Shown here: in pieces, positions 1-12,067 of the stretch
Position numbering within the stretch: the stretch's first letter is position 1
Layout: each line of letters starts with the position of its first letter
Origin: Scalesia atractyloides
Lineage: Eukaryota > Streptophyta > Magnoliopsida > Asterales > Asteraceae
Length of the DNA: 64,000 bases
Assembly: GCA_947069175.1 (NCBI GenBank)
Contig: CAMTDV010000013.1
Coordinates: 27,965,857 to 28,029,856, forward strand
Reading direction: 5' to 3'
Made by a program: the position numbers and the translations under genes
Notes under the pieces: generated by a model
The model's input: only the letters and a program-made list of their open reading frames with translations
The model's database searches: none
What the model was told of the DNA's origin: nothing

Positions 1-143
1 AACTTGCATGTATTCTTATGTTATGATCATAAATATTCTGGAAAAATAATTAATTTGTGATATATTATTAGTAAGAAGTCACACATAAGTGTGGTTTATG
101 GTTTAGAGTATATTACCGGACGTGAATTTTACGAGGTGTTACA
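1..143 (-). mobile_element. Terminal piece of a minus-strand gypsy-type LTR
   Basis: Read on the minus strand this starts TGTAACACCTCGTAAAATTC at 143. That is the same kind of LTR start as the large LTRs later in the window (TGTAACACCCTGTAAAATC). Bases 15-75, with a 'tattctggaaaaat' core, also resemble part of the minus-strand LTR near 10707-10760. Only the end lies in the window, so element size and integrity are unknown. Confidence 0.5.
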
Positions 144-1010
144 CACAGACCACGCGCAGACGTTTGAGTCTGCAGTGTGTTTGTTTTCTAGAAGACCTTT
201 CATTAAAAAAGGTCTACATGACCTCTTTTTGGTGTAGATATGGATCAAAGTCTTCTTGGGTCTGCGGACTCTCTTCTCCTCCACAAAACCCTAGCACATC
301 TCCACCCCTTCTCCTCCATCCCATCTTCTCAACCTCCGCCACCCACCCTCCCACTGGCGACACCCTCCCACCGTCCGCCACCCACCTCTGTAACCGTCGC
401 CACCGTCCGCCAACCTCCCTCCTCACAAATTGCCGCCACCTCGTCACCCTCCCTTTTCACTTACCGCCGCCTCCTCGTCACCCTCCCTCCTCACCAGTCG
501 TCTGCCGCCTCGTCACCGACGTCAAGTCATCAGCAGCCGCCTTCATCAGTATCTATCTAGGTAAGTTAAATGTATGTTTTTTTGTGTTAATTTTCAGAAA
601 TTGGTTCTAGTTTTTAGATTGTGATGTTATTTTTAAGATTTTTTATGTTAGTTTTTCATAATTTTGGTGTTATCTTTAAGACTGGTGGTGTTACTTTGCT
701 AGTTTTTTGTGTTAATTTTTAGACTTGTCATGTTAATTTGCTAAATTTTGGTGTTAATTTTTAGAATTGTATTGTTAATTTTGGTGTTACTTATGACTTT
801 TTTGTTGTTTGATTATGATATTCATTTTGATAAAATGGTAATTAAAATTTGTATGATGTTTCACCAGCTCATTCTTAAAAATAACAAACAGTCTTTTTCA
901 GACAGACTGCATAGGTTTGGTTCATCTCTTATGTTGCAGATGTCTGCAGATATGGTTTATAGAGTACAGATACTTTACCTCTAAAAAAACAAACAACATC
1001 TTAGTAACTC
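144..1010. other. Unassigned repeat-like segment with a C-rich core
   Basis: Bases 285-545 are strongly C-rich on the plus strand and give open frames full of Pro, Ser, Thr and Leu in two frames, which is typical of low-complexity DNA. A GTAAGT donor-like site follows at about 560. The ends share loosely inverted TGTTTGTTTT blocks (about 178-190 and 985-1000). It could be a non-autonomous DNA transposon that captured a first exon. I do not recognise a gene or protein family. Confidence 0.3.
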
Positions 1011-1740
1011 TTGCATTTCTGTGTTTGACTTATGTTGACTTTGGTACCTTAGGTTGACGCCTAAACAAACACCACAAGTTACAAGGATTAACATTTTGTC
1101 TCGGTGACGATATTGGGCCACAACAAAAGTGGCGGCCCAAATATATTATTGTTTTCAAAATGGATTTTTAAATTGCTACTAGCTTATCTAAATTTAAAAC
1201 TTAAAGGTTCATCTTGTATTTTATTTTGTCAATAATATATTCAGTTATTAAGATAACAACCATATACGATTATAAAAATTGTATTTAGATATTAAGATGT
1301 ACAATTAAATTGAATGTGAGTATTTAGATATTAAGTAACAATCGTATATGGTTAACAAAATATAAATATGAATGTCGATGAGAAAAGACTAAGGTTCTTT
1401 CTCTTTGTGCACTAAAGTTTTAGTTAGGGTGATCAATATTAGATTTAAATGGTACATGGGTAACAAAATATAAAGCCTCGAAAAGGTATAACGGCACAAT
1501 AATCTAACAAAATATAACACAATATCAAAGAAAAAGACACAACGCTAAATAAAAAGACAATGATTTAAACAAAAATAAAAAATCTACAAGCTAAAGATCC
1601 AAAAGCAAAAACCTAAAATTTAAGATCGTAGATGCCGCTAAAATGAGTTCAACCGAAGTACGTTTGATACCTTTCCTACGATTTCCTATTTTTGTAGACT
1701 GTTTATTTGAACCTTTCCCAGTTTGATTAAGCAGTTAGGT
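1011..1740. other. No gene seen (AT-rich spacer)
   Basis: AT-rich sequence with no long open frame, no LTR ends and no clear repeat. Nothing here supports a gene call. Confidence 0.5.
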
Positions 1741-2441
1741 AGTGTTTGGTATACAAGAATGAGAGACGAAATGGAGGAAACTATTGCGAGGGAATGAAAT
1801 AAAATATGTGTTTGGTTGGTTAAAGTATTGGAATCACCTATTGCATAAGACATTTCATTTTCTCAAATTCATTTCATCCACACCTTTTTTTTATTCCATT
1901 CCCTTTTCATCATCAACACCGCCTACCACCAACCGCCACCACTATCACCGCCACTGTCATCACCCTCCACCGCCACCATCCACAACCATCTACCACCATT
2001 ATTACCTGTCATCGTCACCACCCGTCACAGCCGCCACCGACCACACCCACCCTAAAAACCGTTGTCACCCTCCGCCTCAAACCACCACTACCACTTATCA
2101 CCGTCACCACCAGCCACCACCACCGCTGTCGCCACCCACAGTCGTCGCCTGCCACCGCCACCGCTAACCATCACCGCCACCCTCTGCCACTAACCACCGT
2201 TGCCACCCATCGCTGTAGGCGTCACCACCGACCACTGCTACCCACCGTCGCCATCGCCACCCATTGTCACCACTCACTACCGCCACTCATCACTGATTTT
2301 ATTCCTTCCTCTTTTCCTGCCTACCAAACAATACAAGGTAATGATCCATTTCATACCCACATGATTACCAAACAAGACTATAAAATGGTAATGATCCATT
2401 TCATTTATTACCTCATTAATTCCATTACCTTATACCAAACT
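1741..2441. mobile_element. MITE-like element with AGT(G)TTTGGTAT ends
   Basis: The left end reads AGTGTTTGGTAT and the right end reads ATACCAAACT, an imperfect terminal inverted repeat (TIR). Blocks such as 'aatggtaatgatccatttcat' recur near the right end (2337-2360, 2384-2406). The interior (1915-2290) is a CCACC/CCGCC-rich tract that gives a meaningless His/Pro-rich open frame. No clear target duplication was found and no transposase is present, so this is a non-autonomous candidate only. Confidence 0.45.
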
Positions 2442-3201
2442 GAACTTAATCCAAGCCTATATATGATGTTTATGTTTTCAGCCTTTCATAACCAATAGAG
2501 TTGTAAACGATTTGAAAAGTTTGGATATCGTAGAAAACGGTTGGATTAACGGCCGACATTGGATGTGAATGAATTCAAGCTAATTTCAACAAATAAAACT
2601 AATTATATATTAGTTACATACGGGGTCAAATAAAATATCAGCAATCTTTAATATTTACATAGAAAAATAAATGACAACTATCATGTTTATTCTTAAATGA
2701 AACTTTTTTCTGGCATATAACATATTATCCAAAAAGAATATATGTATAACCATTGAGTGGTTTAGTTTGCGAAATTCCCTAGAATTGGAAACATTTTCAG
2801 CCAGAATCTTGTTTGGTTGATCATTTGGTAGAATTGGGATTGTCAGCCTTTCATTTTAACTGATTTAATTCACTTTCCTTCTACTTTCTAATTGATTGTT
2901 CAACCTTCCAACGAAATGTTTAAAATTGACCAAAAAGTCCTCACCTTTTCAAAAGCACCACTATACCAACATCAATCAAAATAATCAATATTGTTGCTTA
3001 TTAAAAGCACAAATATTCAAAGCTGTTAATTCTCCGCCCAACAACAACCTCTTTGTAGCAGTCTAGCAGATGAAGCTTCCTTCGTCATAAACTTATGTTT
3101 CTTCGTCTTTTAACATGTATTTTTCAATAGTAAAGGGCAATTTATTTAGTAACTTGAATTTTCAAACTTTCTAATTCTTTTAATCAAACTTACAAACGAA
3201 A

Positions 3202-3255
<54 letters not shown>

Positions 3256-4032
3256 ATTTATGAACTTATATCTACAGTGATTTTTGTCATTTTGTGATTT
3301 ATAAACTTCTTAACTACAGTGATCTTTTTCCTTTTTTGAATTTCTTTTCATCTTTCCCAACCTGATGTTGTACATGTAACAAAACGAACAATCTAGTATT
3401 GACTGAACACGTCAGTACCGATACTGATATTCATTTTTTTTTTTGATCGATGTAAACACATTTTGGTATTTTTTGGTGGTATCATGACTTTTTTTTTGTT
3501 TCTCTTTCGTTAAGTGTCGATATCTTAATGAACCAAATCAATATCAAAAGAATTCCAGCCATTAACATTATTTTTCTATTATGTTTACATTTCTATTGAA
3601 AATTGGATCTCCCCTGCAGAACCCTTCTTTTTAGGGTTCTATGTTTTTCTAATATATTCATTTGTTGATAACTTTTTTCCAAGTGAAAAATCAAATCCCA
3701 TACTAATTTCTTGACTCCAGTATAAATAAGTATAAGGGAATATATTTAAAAATAACAAAAAAAATATACTTGAGAATAGAAAAAATATGCAAATTTGGAG
3801 TATAATTTCAAAATCAAGAGATAATATATGAAAAGATAAAGTTAATTAAATAACTTATCAGATATTAAATACTTGAAGTTGATTTCTAAATTGATTTATT
3901 AAACCTTCAACGTGTTTTAAAATTGAAGGAAAAATAAAGTATACATTTAATGAGGCCGGATCCTCTACAAGAGAAAACCTTTGTAGGAAGCATACGCGAC
4001 TAGGAGAAGATGACATGTTATTAGATTGGCTT
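2442..4032. other. No gene seen (AT-rich spacer)
   Basis: AT-rich, with short poly-T runs and one ATT microsatellite (separate entry). I see no open frame of note, no LTR ends and no RNA gene. Confidence 0.5.
3203..3252. repeat. (ATT)n microsatellite
   Basis: An uninterrupted run of about 16 ATT units, ending in 'atataattta'. Confidence 0.95.
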
Positions 4033-4970
4033 GAAGGGTAATTTAGTCATTTCTCACTTAAAAAGCGCCCCACTTAATTTTCAAAAGGCTAAAATTTTCT
4101 CGTACGTTAATTTTTTTTAATAAAATTATACCATTAACATTTCCTTCTCTTTAATTTGAGTAGCCTATTGATATAGTTTTCTTAAAAAATAAAAGGATTT
4201 TGAAAACTCATTAGTCCAATATGTGATTACATGATTTTGAATATCCAGCACATGACTACGTGATTACACATTCAACATAAAGCATTACGTGATTACACAT
4301 TTAATATGAATCTATTACCTGATGACACATTCAATATGATTTGTTATAACTGATGTTATTACAATTAGGCCTATTACGTGATTACATATTCAATGATAAG
4401 AACTTGATTGTTTGTATTTTATTACGTGATTAAATCTCTAATATATGGCATTATGTGGTTATTATAGGTTGATTTGGCTAATGTTCTGTATATAATATTT
4501 CCTTAATACTTGATTAGACTTGAAATATTAGGTATTTCATATGAAATATTATGTATTACATCCTTTTGTTTTTACATAATCACTGAGTATTGTTCATATG
4601 CAATACTATAATGAAATCACGTAATCACGAAATGGGTATTCAAAATCACGTAGTCACGTAATAATACATAGTCAAGTATTATTACGTAATAACTTAGTGT
4701 GGTTTCACATAATATAATGAAATTATGTAAACTCGTAATGGGTATTTAAATCACGTAGTCATGTGATGGATGTTTAATCATGTAATGAGTATTCAAAATC
4801 ATGTAATTTTTTTAAGAAAACTACAGCAATATGCTGCTCGAGTTAAAGAGAATGAAATACTATTAATACGGCGTGATTTTTAAAAAATATTCACGCATGA
4901 AAAAAGTTATAACCGTTTGAAAATTAAAGGGGGGAGGAGTTCAAGTGGGAAAGGACTAGAATACCCTTTC
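4033..4970. mobile_element. Long-TIR foldback element (MULE-like, non-autonomous)
   Basis: The left arm starts 'gaagggtaatttagtcattt', and the reverse complement of the right end reads 'gaaagggtattctagtcctt'. Similarity continues inward for roughly 250-300 bp per arm, including the poly-A/T stretch, 'cttctctttaattt' against 'attctctttaactc', and 'tagttttcttaaaaaa'. The centre carries many copies of an 'acgtgattacacattcaatatg'-like word, in opposite orientations in the two halves. There is no transposase frame. Long TIRs with AGGGTAATTT-type ends suggest a Mutator-like MITE. I could not match a 9-bp target duplication. Confidence 0.65.
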
Positions 4971-5147
4971 TTTATTTGTTTCTTCAATTGTTTGAACTTG
5001 GTATTTACGAAAATATTATTGCCTGGTTTTGAGTCATCGATCTTGGGAGATCAATGGATAAACTTGTCATGTATATTTCGTATGAGCTTGATTTCTTGTA
5101 CAAGATCAAGATTTTACTTTTATTAAAGAACTCACATGAAAAAAATG

Positions 5148-5250
5148 CTGTAGATTTTAAATATTGGAAAGATGTATGTTTGCTTTTCATCTTTTTATAA
5201 AATAAACTGGTTTTCATCTTTTTATAAAATAAATTGGTAGTGGTAAATAA
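5148..5250. repeat. Left copy of a short direct duplication
   Basis: The block from 'gtagattttaaatattgg' to 'ataaattggtagtggtaa' recurs at 5676-5758 ('gtagaattttaaatattaga' to 'ataaattggtagtggtaa'). The left copy also contains an extra internal repeat of 'ttttcatctttttataaaataaa'. The copies flank the copia-like solo LTR and look older than it. Confidence 0.75.
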
Positions 5251-5265
5251 CTTACATAAAAAAAT

Positions 5266-5666
5266 TGTTGGATATTTGAACGTGTGTGAATGAAGTCTAA
5301 AACTTTGTCCCACATAGGTGTGGGAATAAAATAGAAGTTAGTGTATAAGGTAATGTTTTACCTAACTAACATAACTATGTGTCATGTTTTACCAAAACTC
5401 CTACGCGGGCGCGCATGGGGGGTTGCAAATAACCGATTCTGTTGATTGAAGGCCATTCAGTTTAGACACACCAAAACACACACTTCTCTTCTTCCTATCT
5501 AGTTTTCTCTGCAACATCTCCGGTTGTTTTTCAGGGAAGTGTTTTTTGGACCGGCGTACCCACCGACGAATCTGTTTAAGGGAATTGTGTCAAACACAAG
5601 CCCGGTTCACTGTTTCTTTATTTATGTTTCAATTTTTCCGTTACATTATTAGCAGTAATACTAACA
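5266..5666 (+). mobile_element. Ty1/copia-like solo LTR with AAAAT target duplication
   Basis: It starts TGTTGGATATTTG and ends CTAACA, so it has TG...CA ends. It is flanked on both sides by AAAAT (5261-5265 and 5667-5671), a perfect 5-bp target site duplication. Length is 401 bp. No PBS follows the right end and there is no internal region, so it is a solo LTR left by LTR-LTR recombination. The copia assignment rests on size and the TGTTGGA start. The orientation is inferred from that start. Confidence 0.8.
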
Positions 5667-5675
5667 AAAATGTTA

Positions 5676-5758
5676 GTAGAATTTTAAATATTAGACAGAC
5701 GTATGTTTAGTAGCTAATGCTTTTCATCTTTCTATAAAATAAATTGGTAGTGGTAAGT
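5676..5758. repeat. Right copy of a short direct duplication
   Basis: Partner of the block at 5148-5250; see that entry. It begins just after the AAAAT target duplication of the solo LTR. Confidence 0.75.
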
Positions 5759-6014
5759 GGATTTGTCTTTTTTATTCTTCTTTAGACTCATAAACAAAGC
5801 TATCTTTATTGTATCAGTTTCAAATTTCGTACTTATTGGCCCAAAATTCATCTTCGACTAATTGAGATTTTTATATTATATTATTTTATTTTATTTTATT
5901 GGTAATTGCTAGTGCGGATGGGAATAGAATAATTGAGAATTAGTATTATATGATCAACTAGGTATTCTTACAATAATTTCTGAACATGTCTCTTGTTGTT
6001 CTCAAGTCTCAAAC

Positions 6015-6144
6015 TCTAGCCACTTGGGCTACAGCCCAGTGACAGAGACACTGTTTTTTGGGGGAATAAGTTTAGGATCGATCCTTGCAAAAAGGAGGTA
6101 TTTGGTGTATTTAATTGAGGAAAGATTAGCCGTTCAAAAAAAAA
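6015..6144 (+). mobile_element. SINE-like element, copy 1
   Basis: An A-box-like 'cagcccagtgacagag' lies near the start and a degenerate B-box-like 'ggatcgatcc' at 6074-6083. The end is 'ttagccgttc' followed by an A run. The same 3' end occurs in the element at 6425-6536. Body length, Pol III boxes and A tail fit a tRNA-derived SINE. Confidence 0.55.
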
Positions 6145-6424
6145 TCTCAAACTCTGTGAAGAAAAGTTTTGTTTCTTTTACTGGCAATCTTCTTCTAAAC
6201 ATCAAGTGCCTAGGATACATAGAGAACACAATAGTTTTCTCGTTATCTCTGCTCCTTGGTTCTCTTATCTATGTATAATCGTCTTTAGGGCATTCGGATT
6301 TGACATTATTCTTCAAAACTTTAGAAAAATAATGTTGAGTTACTAAGCCTTCCAATCTTTATTCCATTAGACCGCTTACCACTTATATGTAAAATCTCAT
6401 AGGTGACGTAAACTCCATATTTTT

Positions 6425-6536
6425 CAGAATGAGTCGTTACCTCTGGGAGGTCTTGGGTTCAATCCCAAGCAAAGGATGTCTTATTTGTAAATATAGAAGT
6501 TTGGGAAGAGTAATGTTTAGCCGTTCAAAGAAAAAA
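6425..6536 (+). mobile_element. SINE-like element, copy 2 (5'-truncated)
   Basis: It has a perfect B-box-like GGGTTCAATCCC (6455-6466) and a tail 'tttagccgttcaaagaaaaaa'. The tail is shared with the SINE-like copy at 6015-6144. The A box is unclear, so the 5' end may be missing. Confidence 0.55.
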
Positions 6537-6783
6537 CCGGAATCCATCATTTAGTTTGATATTTGACTTTGACTAAAGTGGTTTGTCTTTACAGTGGAAA
6601 GTGTAAATAATTGAGTTTCTATAATGTACACGACTTGGTAAAAAAATCTTTCAGTGTTGATACTTCGCACTAACCAACGCATGTTCGTGTGGGATGTTAC
6701 TCGTTTAATGCTCACTTGTCCACACTCGCAGGTATCACAAACACTATATTTTGCAATGCCTGAATTAATTTCGACTATGTGAA

Positions 6784-7094
6784 TGTTGGATATATAAATG
6801 AAACAGATAAATACAGTGAGCCAATAAATGTAGAAAAGAAAATAGATAACTCTTATTGAGTTGGAGATAATTGTTTAGAATTTGTTTATTAATTAATTCG
6901 TTAAAAGTTCAATGTTGATAAGAGTTAGAGTTGGGTTAGAAGTCTTGCTTAGCAACTTATTTATTAGTATAAATAAAGATGTTAGGGCCTTGTATTTTGT
7001 GTTGTTTTCATTCTTCATAATAATTAAAGTCGGTAGTTGGTTAACTCCAAAATCTTATGTGTTATTGTGATCGATAAAAGGGTCTGTGATAACA
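6784..7094 (+). mobile_element. Short LTR-like element (copia-type solo LTR candidate)
   Basis: It starts TGTTGGATATATAAATG and ends TGATAACA (TG...CA), 311 bp long. A TATA box TATAAATAA at 6968-6976 is followed by a leader-like stretch. No PBS or internal region follows. The flanks (GTGAA left, TGTAA right) are not a clean target duplication, so the ends are provisional. Confidence 0.55.
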
Positions 7095-7179
7095 TGTAAT
7101 GTTGGCATATAAACACTTAATAGAATAATCTTAGCTTTGTTTATATAACCATGCATGCAACCATTGTCCCATAGTGTAT

Positions 7180-9143
7180 TGTAACATTCTATTTTTTTTA
7201 CTTAGAATCGTTTTGAAGTTTTTATATATGTGAAATATTATCAATTGAATCACTATTTGGTGTTATTCATTTAATCATTCGCACATAATGTGACATATGT
7301 AACATCATTCGTAAATACTTGTATTTCAATCGTTTTGAACAAACGTTTATATACATTTGTAGATCAATTTAACAAGAATCAATTTAACCCCACTTTTACT
7401 GTGCAAAAGAGGGTCAAAACCTAATTAGTCTCCAAGACATTCCTAAAATAAGTCCCCATTGCCTAACTATAAATACAACCCTCATTTTCACCTTTCTTTT
7501 CTTCACACTTTGCAACCTCTCAAAACCCCCAGCTTAGTTCATTCCCCCTCATCTCTTGTGTGAAGGATTTTACTTCCCAAGAAATCCAAGCAAGTCTTAT
7601 GTTATTCGTTTTTCGTTTACGATTTGTTCTCTTGCATACTTTATAACTTTTATTCATTATTTATCATTGTAACATATATTAACTCGTATTATATCATCTA
7701 TTACTTAAAAACACATAAACCAATCAAAGGATTCTATTTGTCTATGTCGACTAAGCCTTTGCATTCGGTGAATCCTTCCAAGTAACCCTATTACATGTTT
7801 TAATGCTTACACTCTTCTTAGCTAATCAAACCCTAAACCATGGTACTTCATATTCAATATGTAGTAATCAAGGTGATAAAACATGTTTTATATTTTACTC
7901 ACGTATAAAAACCCTAAAAACGATCAACAGGAATCACATAAATGTTTTTCCAGTTTGGGACATATTTCTATGTTTGACTTTGGATGACCATAACTTGGTC
8001 ATAAGTTAATCAAATAGAGGAAACTATGATCGTATGACTAAATTCACTAAAATACGATTTTAACGATACATAATACGCCTAAAAAACACGTCCTTTGGAT
8101 CCCTAAACATTCAAAATAAAATTGATGCTAAAAACTGAACAGTCTATAAAGATCCATGGTTTGTCCTAATTACAGGCCTCAAACAAAAACGTTTTCTGAA
8201 TAAAAGTTGTTGAGGACTTTCCAATTTAGTAGATTGAAAATTTTCATAATTTATCAATGAGTTCGATATTCTTAAAATTTAATCGATATTTTTAAAACCA
8301 GTACAGAAAGATGTTAGAATTTGCCTTTTCTTAAAAACTAATCAATTTACCGATCAATCATGATTATTTTAATCGATAATACTTAATAACATAATCATAA
8401 CGTATTTAAAACCCTAATTAGTCGTCTTATATTATATTACGGTTTACATTTAAGCGTTGCAAACACACAAGCATCATCAACCATCAAGGTGAGAATCATA
8501 TTCCCTTTTATCGTTTTATTGTTTTGGGATGAAACATGCAAATCATTACAAATCATTTGTTTTATTCAAATACAATTCAAATTGTTACACAAGTACTTCA
8601 TAAACATGAACTTTACTTTAAATAAGCATTCATAATAATCGTCTATTCATTGCACAACCCTAACTTTTTCAAGCCAACGAAAATACAATTATAGCACTAT
8701 AGGAATGACAAACTCACCCAACGTTACCGGGGTGGTTGAAACCTATCTCATTCGTTATGTCATGAGGTTTGATTTTGTGTATGTGATGTGTTTGTTGTAT
8801 AATGTGTATTTATGATATATATACCTATTGAATTGAATAAACGTGTTTACTATGCTTATTTACATACCTATGTTTCTCACCTACTACTTTTAGTTGACAG
8901 ATTTTCTACATGTTTCAAGTAACCATTCTTAAAGGATTCGAGTCAATATCATATAGGATTACTTAGATATCAAATAAACGAGTTATTATTTATTTTGAAT
9001 TGTTTGAACAAGTTGTTTCATTTTGTTTGTTTGGTTTGAGTTTAAAAATGTTGTAACCTTTTATGTTTCAGTTTAATAGTAATTTGGTCTCTCCATGACA
9101 TGAAGTCACCATCGTGATTTTCGCACATGTTGAGGGTGTGACA
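7180..9143 (+). mobile_element. Ty3/gypsy solo LTR
   Basis: It starts TGTAACATTC and ends GGGTGTGACA, the end pair seen in the chromovirus LTRs later in this window. A TATAAATA box lies at 7468-7475 with a C/T-rich leader after it. The flanks are GTAT on the left and GTATT on the right, a near-perfect 5-bp duplication allowing for the shared T. What follows 9143 is not a PBS, so no internal region is attached. Short open frames inside it (for example 7803-8009) are not genes. Confidence 0.75.
7468..7475 (+). promoter_or_regulatory. TATA box of the solo LTR
   Basis: TATAAATA about 290 bp into the LTR, followed by a C/T-rich leader, as expected for an LTR promoter. Confidence 0.6.
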
Positions 9144-9692
9144 GTATTCACTTAACATATGTTGGATTAATCTAAAAACTAACCCTTCAAATTAATGGAG
9201 GAACTACATGTAGAATCCGCCATTTCAAATGATGGGTCGTGAATAGTGCAAAGCGTGGGTGGTCCTTCATTTGGAATGGCTTATTAGTTGTTTTAATAGT
9301 GGTTCCGTCATTTGAAATGGGTGGGATACGTGTGAACTATCCAACTCACTCGATAATGGTTGACATGGTCTGCAACAAGATGCGGATCCGTCATTTGAAA
9401 TGGCAAATCACCTTGAAACCAAAAGCATTTTCGACCTCTCTCCTAGAAACCATTCATGCGCGTATGTTTCTCCCATTTTGAAATATTAATCATCAATATT
9501 GTTCAACGTATATATAATCTAATTACATGTTATAACTTGTCAACTTATTTGACTCACTTAAATAAATGAGTTACATAAATGATCATGTTCATGTTACAAG
9601 AATTTAAATGTACCACAAGTTAAGGTTAATACCTTTCATATAAATAAAAAGTTGAGTCATATTCGAGTTTGTAAATTCAATCTAACTAATTT
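9144..9692. other. Spacer with four CATTTGAAATGG-like words
   Basis: No supported gene. The word CATTTGAAATGG or its inverse occurs near 9220 (inverted), 9268, 9308 and 9390. An 80-codon open frame at 9239-9481 runs through these words and looks incidental. Confidence 0.5.
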
Positions 9693-12067
9693 AGCTGGTA
9701 AATACACCCAACTGACTCATTTTGAAAACATTCCAAAAATGTTTTAAGTGCGTATCAGCACAAAATCATTTTATAACTTGGGTTAATTGACCGTCCAACC
9801 TTGTTAACAGATTTATATGTTTGCCATACATGCGGGGCTCGGCACCTTGACTGAGACACAATAAACGTACACACCACTTTGGACTCACGAAGGAGTCAAT
9901 TCCTCCCAACCTTGTGGGAATGCATAATTGAGCGTCTATCGGGTGTATGCCTACACCCGCGCTAAGGTCGTGGCCATTTCTATTGTAATGAGCCGAGGAT
10001 ATCCATGACACGGTAGTTAACCCCCGATGTTTAATTTATCAAACAAAACTGATTAAAACAGAATATGCGGATTTCTATTCCGAACCGGCGTTCGATTAAT
10101 CCCATTTCCTACCAAGCGGTAATAATTTACCGTAACCCAAGCCTGTATAGGGGAAATAAGTCGAGAGTATTTACCTGAGCTTTTCTTCTTTTAATTTTAA
10201 TAATTAAGCCATATTCAAAATGAGCTAAGTGCAGATAGCATTTACCGGCAAGTCTCTAGTCTGGGTTATGGCATTAACTAACTAATTAAATACTAACGGT
10301 CTTATTTAAGTCATTGACTTAGACCGACTAGCGTACTTGATCAAAATGTATGACGCTAGATTAAATGATGATTGGATAGAATGTAGTTTATACCCAATAA
10401 GTACCTTGACTTGTTTAATATGGGTAAACTATTAACATTCTGGATTTTGAGACTTAAACGACAAAGTTAAACCCGTTTCGGTTAATTTCCGTAAAATAGT
10501 TACATATACGTAACTGAGCGCATATTAGCGGTATCGGGTAACCAGATAAGTTATGGACAAGTTCTATATGCCATATACTTTAAATAAGTTAAGATATCAA
10601 TAGGGTTTCAACTTATATGCCCGTTAAGGCTTTAGAACGAAATTATGCCTCATAAGGGCGTTTTGGTAATTTCACACTAATAAAATGAACTTGAATACAA
10701 TTTAATGTTATGGTTATAAGTATTCTGGAAAAATACTTTATTTATGATATAATATCAGTAGGATATCAAATATATGTGTATTTTACCTTTTATGACCAAA
10801 CTATGCACCGAAGGGGCATTTTGGTCATTTTACACATAGTTTATAAATTATTTGGGATTCTGAGTTTATAACAAGTACCTACTGTAAATATGTTTAAAAT
10901 AAGTTTTAAAATCAGTAGGTAACAAGTCTTGGTCCATTAATATGGTTTAAAACCATACAATGCGCCGAAACGGCGCTTATGTCGTAATATGACGTCTTTA
11001 AGTGATGTTTTATGAAAACTTATGTTATAGTCAGTTAAAAATGTTTAAAATATGTTATTTAATATAACATATCAGTAGGTAAATGGTTTATCTTGAAAAT
11101 ATTTGATTAAAACTATTTTATAAGCCACAGGGGCTAAAACCGTCATTTATCGACATAGTTTAATGACCTGCTTAAAAACTCAGTTTATAACTTGGTTTAA
11201 CATCCCAAATAATCCTACTTATAATATTACATCAGTAGAAACTCATTTTCAAGTCCATTACCATTTAAAACCTTATTTTATGCAAAAAGGACATTTAAGT
11301 CAAAGATGGCATAATTATGGAACTTGCGCATAAACTTGGATTCTGATTATGATCATCTAATATAACCTTAGAGGGTTATGCTACATAATATTATGATCAT
11401 AATGCAACTTTAGATCAGTAGGTAACTAATTCTAAATCGGGTCAGAATCGAAAGTCAAAGCATAAGTCAAACTTCGCGACTTTCGGTTGCGAACCGACCC
11501 TAGAACTGAAATTGACGAGCCGAACATGTTCTTACATGTTCTAATAATTATTACCAGCTTGTTTAAGTGTCAAAACAAGTTTCATAACATGTATAAGATT
11601 AATTTATGATTTTTTCTGAAAAATGGCCTGTTTGACTTTTTAATATCATAACTTTGACCCGTCAATTGGTCTAGCAAATGTGATCTTCAGGAGGTGCCCT
11701 TTATAGGGACTAAAACCTACATTATTACGATCACTTAGCCATGTTCATTTCAAACAATGGCTGGACCATAATGATCTTAACCGAAAGTCAAAGCGTTTTC
11801 CGAAAAACGCTTGACTTTTGGCTATAAAAGCCTATAAACGAAAATGCAAGAGCAAGGAACACTTATAAGAGGTTCCTACAAGGGAAGAGAACTAAGTTTG
11901 ATGCTCCTTTCAGAGTCTGTTATTTATGCATGTTGACATCGGACCGTCACTCAGAGGCTCAGTTAGAGCATGTTGACGCCTTTAGTCCTTATTGGTCTTT
12001 AACAGACTATATTTAAAATACAACACGTGTCACTATATTATTGGACACGATTTTACAGAGTGTTACA
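9693..12067 (-). mobile_element. Truncated minus-strand copy of the array LTR family
   Basis: The minus-strand LTR start is at 12067 (TGTAACACTCTGTAAAATCG). It follows the array LTRs, including 'cctactgatat' words, until the homology stops at 9693, inside the part equal to about 27800 of LTR 1. The true 3' end is missing. Near 11911 it skips the segment equal to about 24887-25622 of LTR 1, which holds most of the 40-bp repeats, the GC hairpin and the TATA-like region. It is therefore either internally deleted or from an LTR subfamily without that segment. The 81-codon frame at 9766-10011 is also present in the other LTRs and is not a gene. Confidence 0.85.

Noticed and set aside
122..610. Open frame of 162 codons with Pro/Ser-rich content, and an overlapping one at 240-560
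   Set aside because: Two overlapping frames are open because the DNA is low-complexity and C-rich. No conserved motif, no matching downstream exon.
9766..10011. Minus-strand open frame also seen at 38198-38482
   Set aside because: Both lie inside copies of the same LTR. Conservation is explained by LTR identity, and the frame is broken in LTRs 1, 3 and 4.
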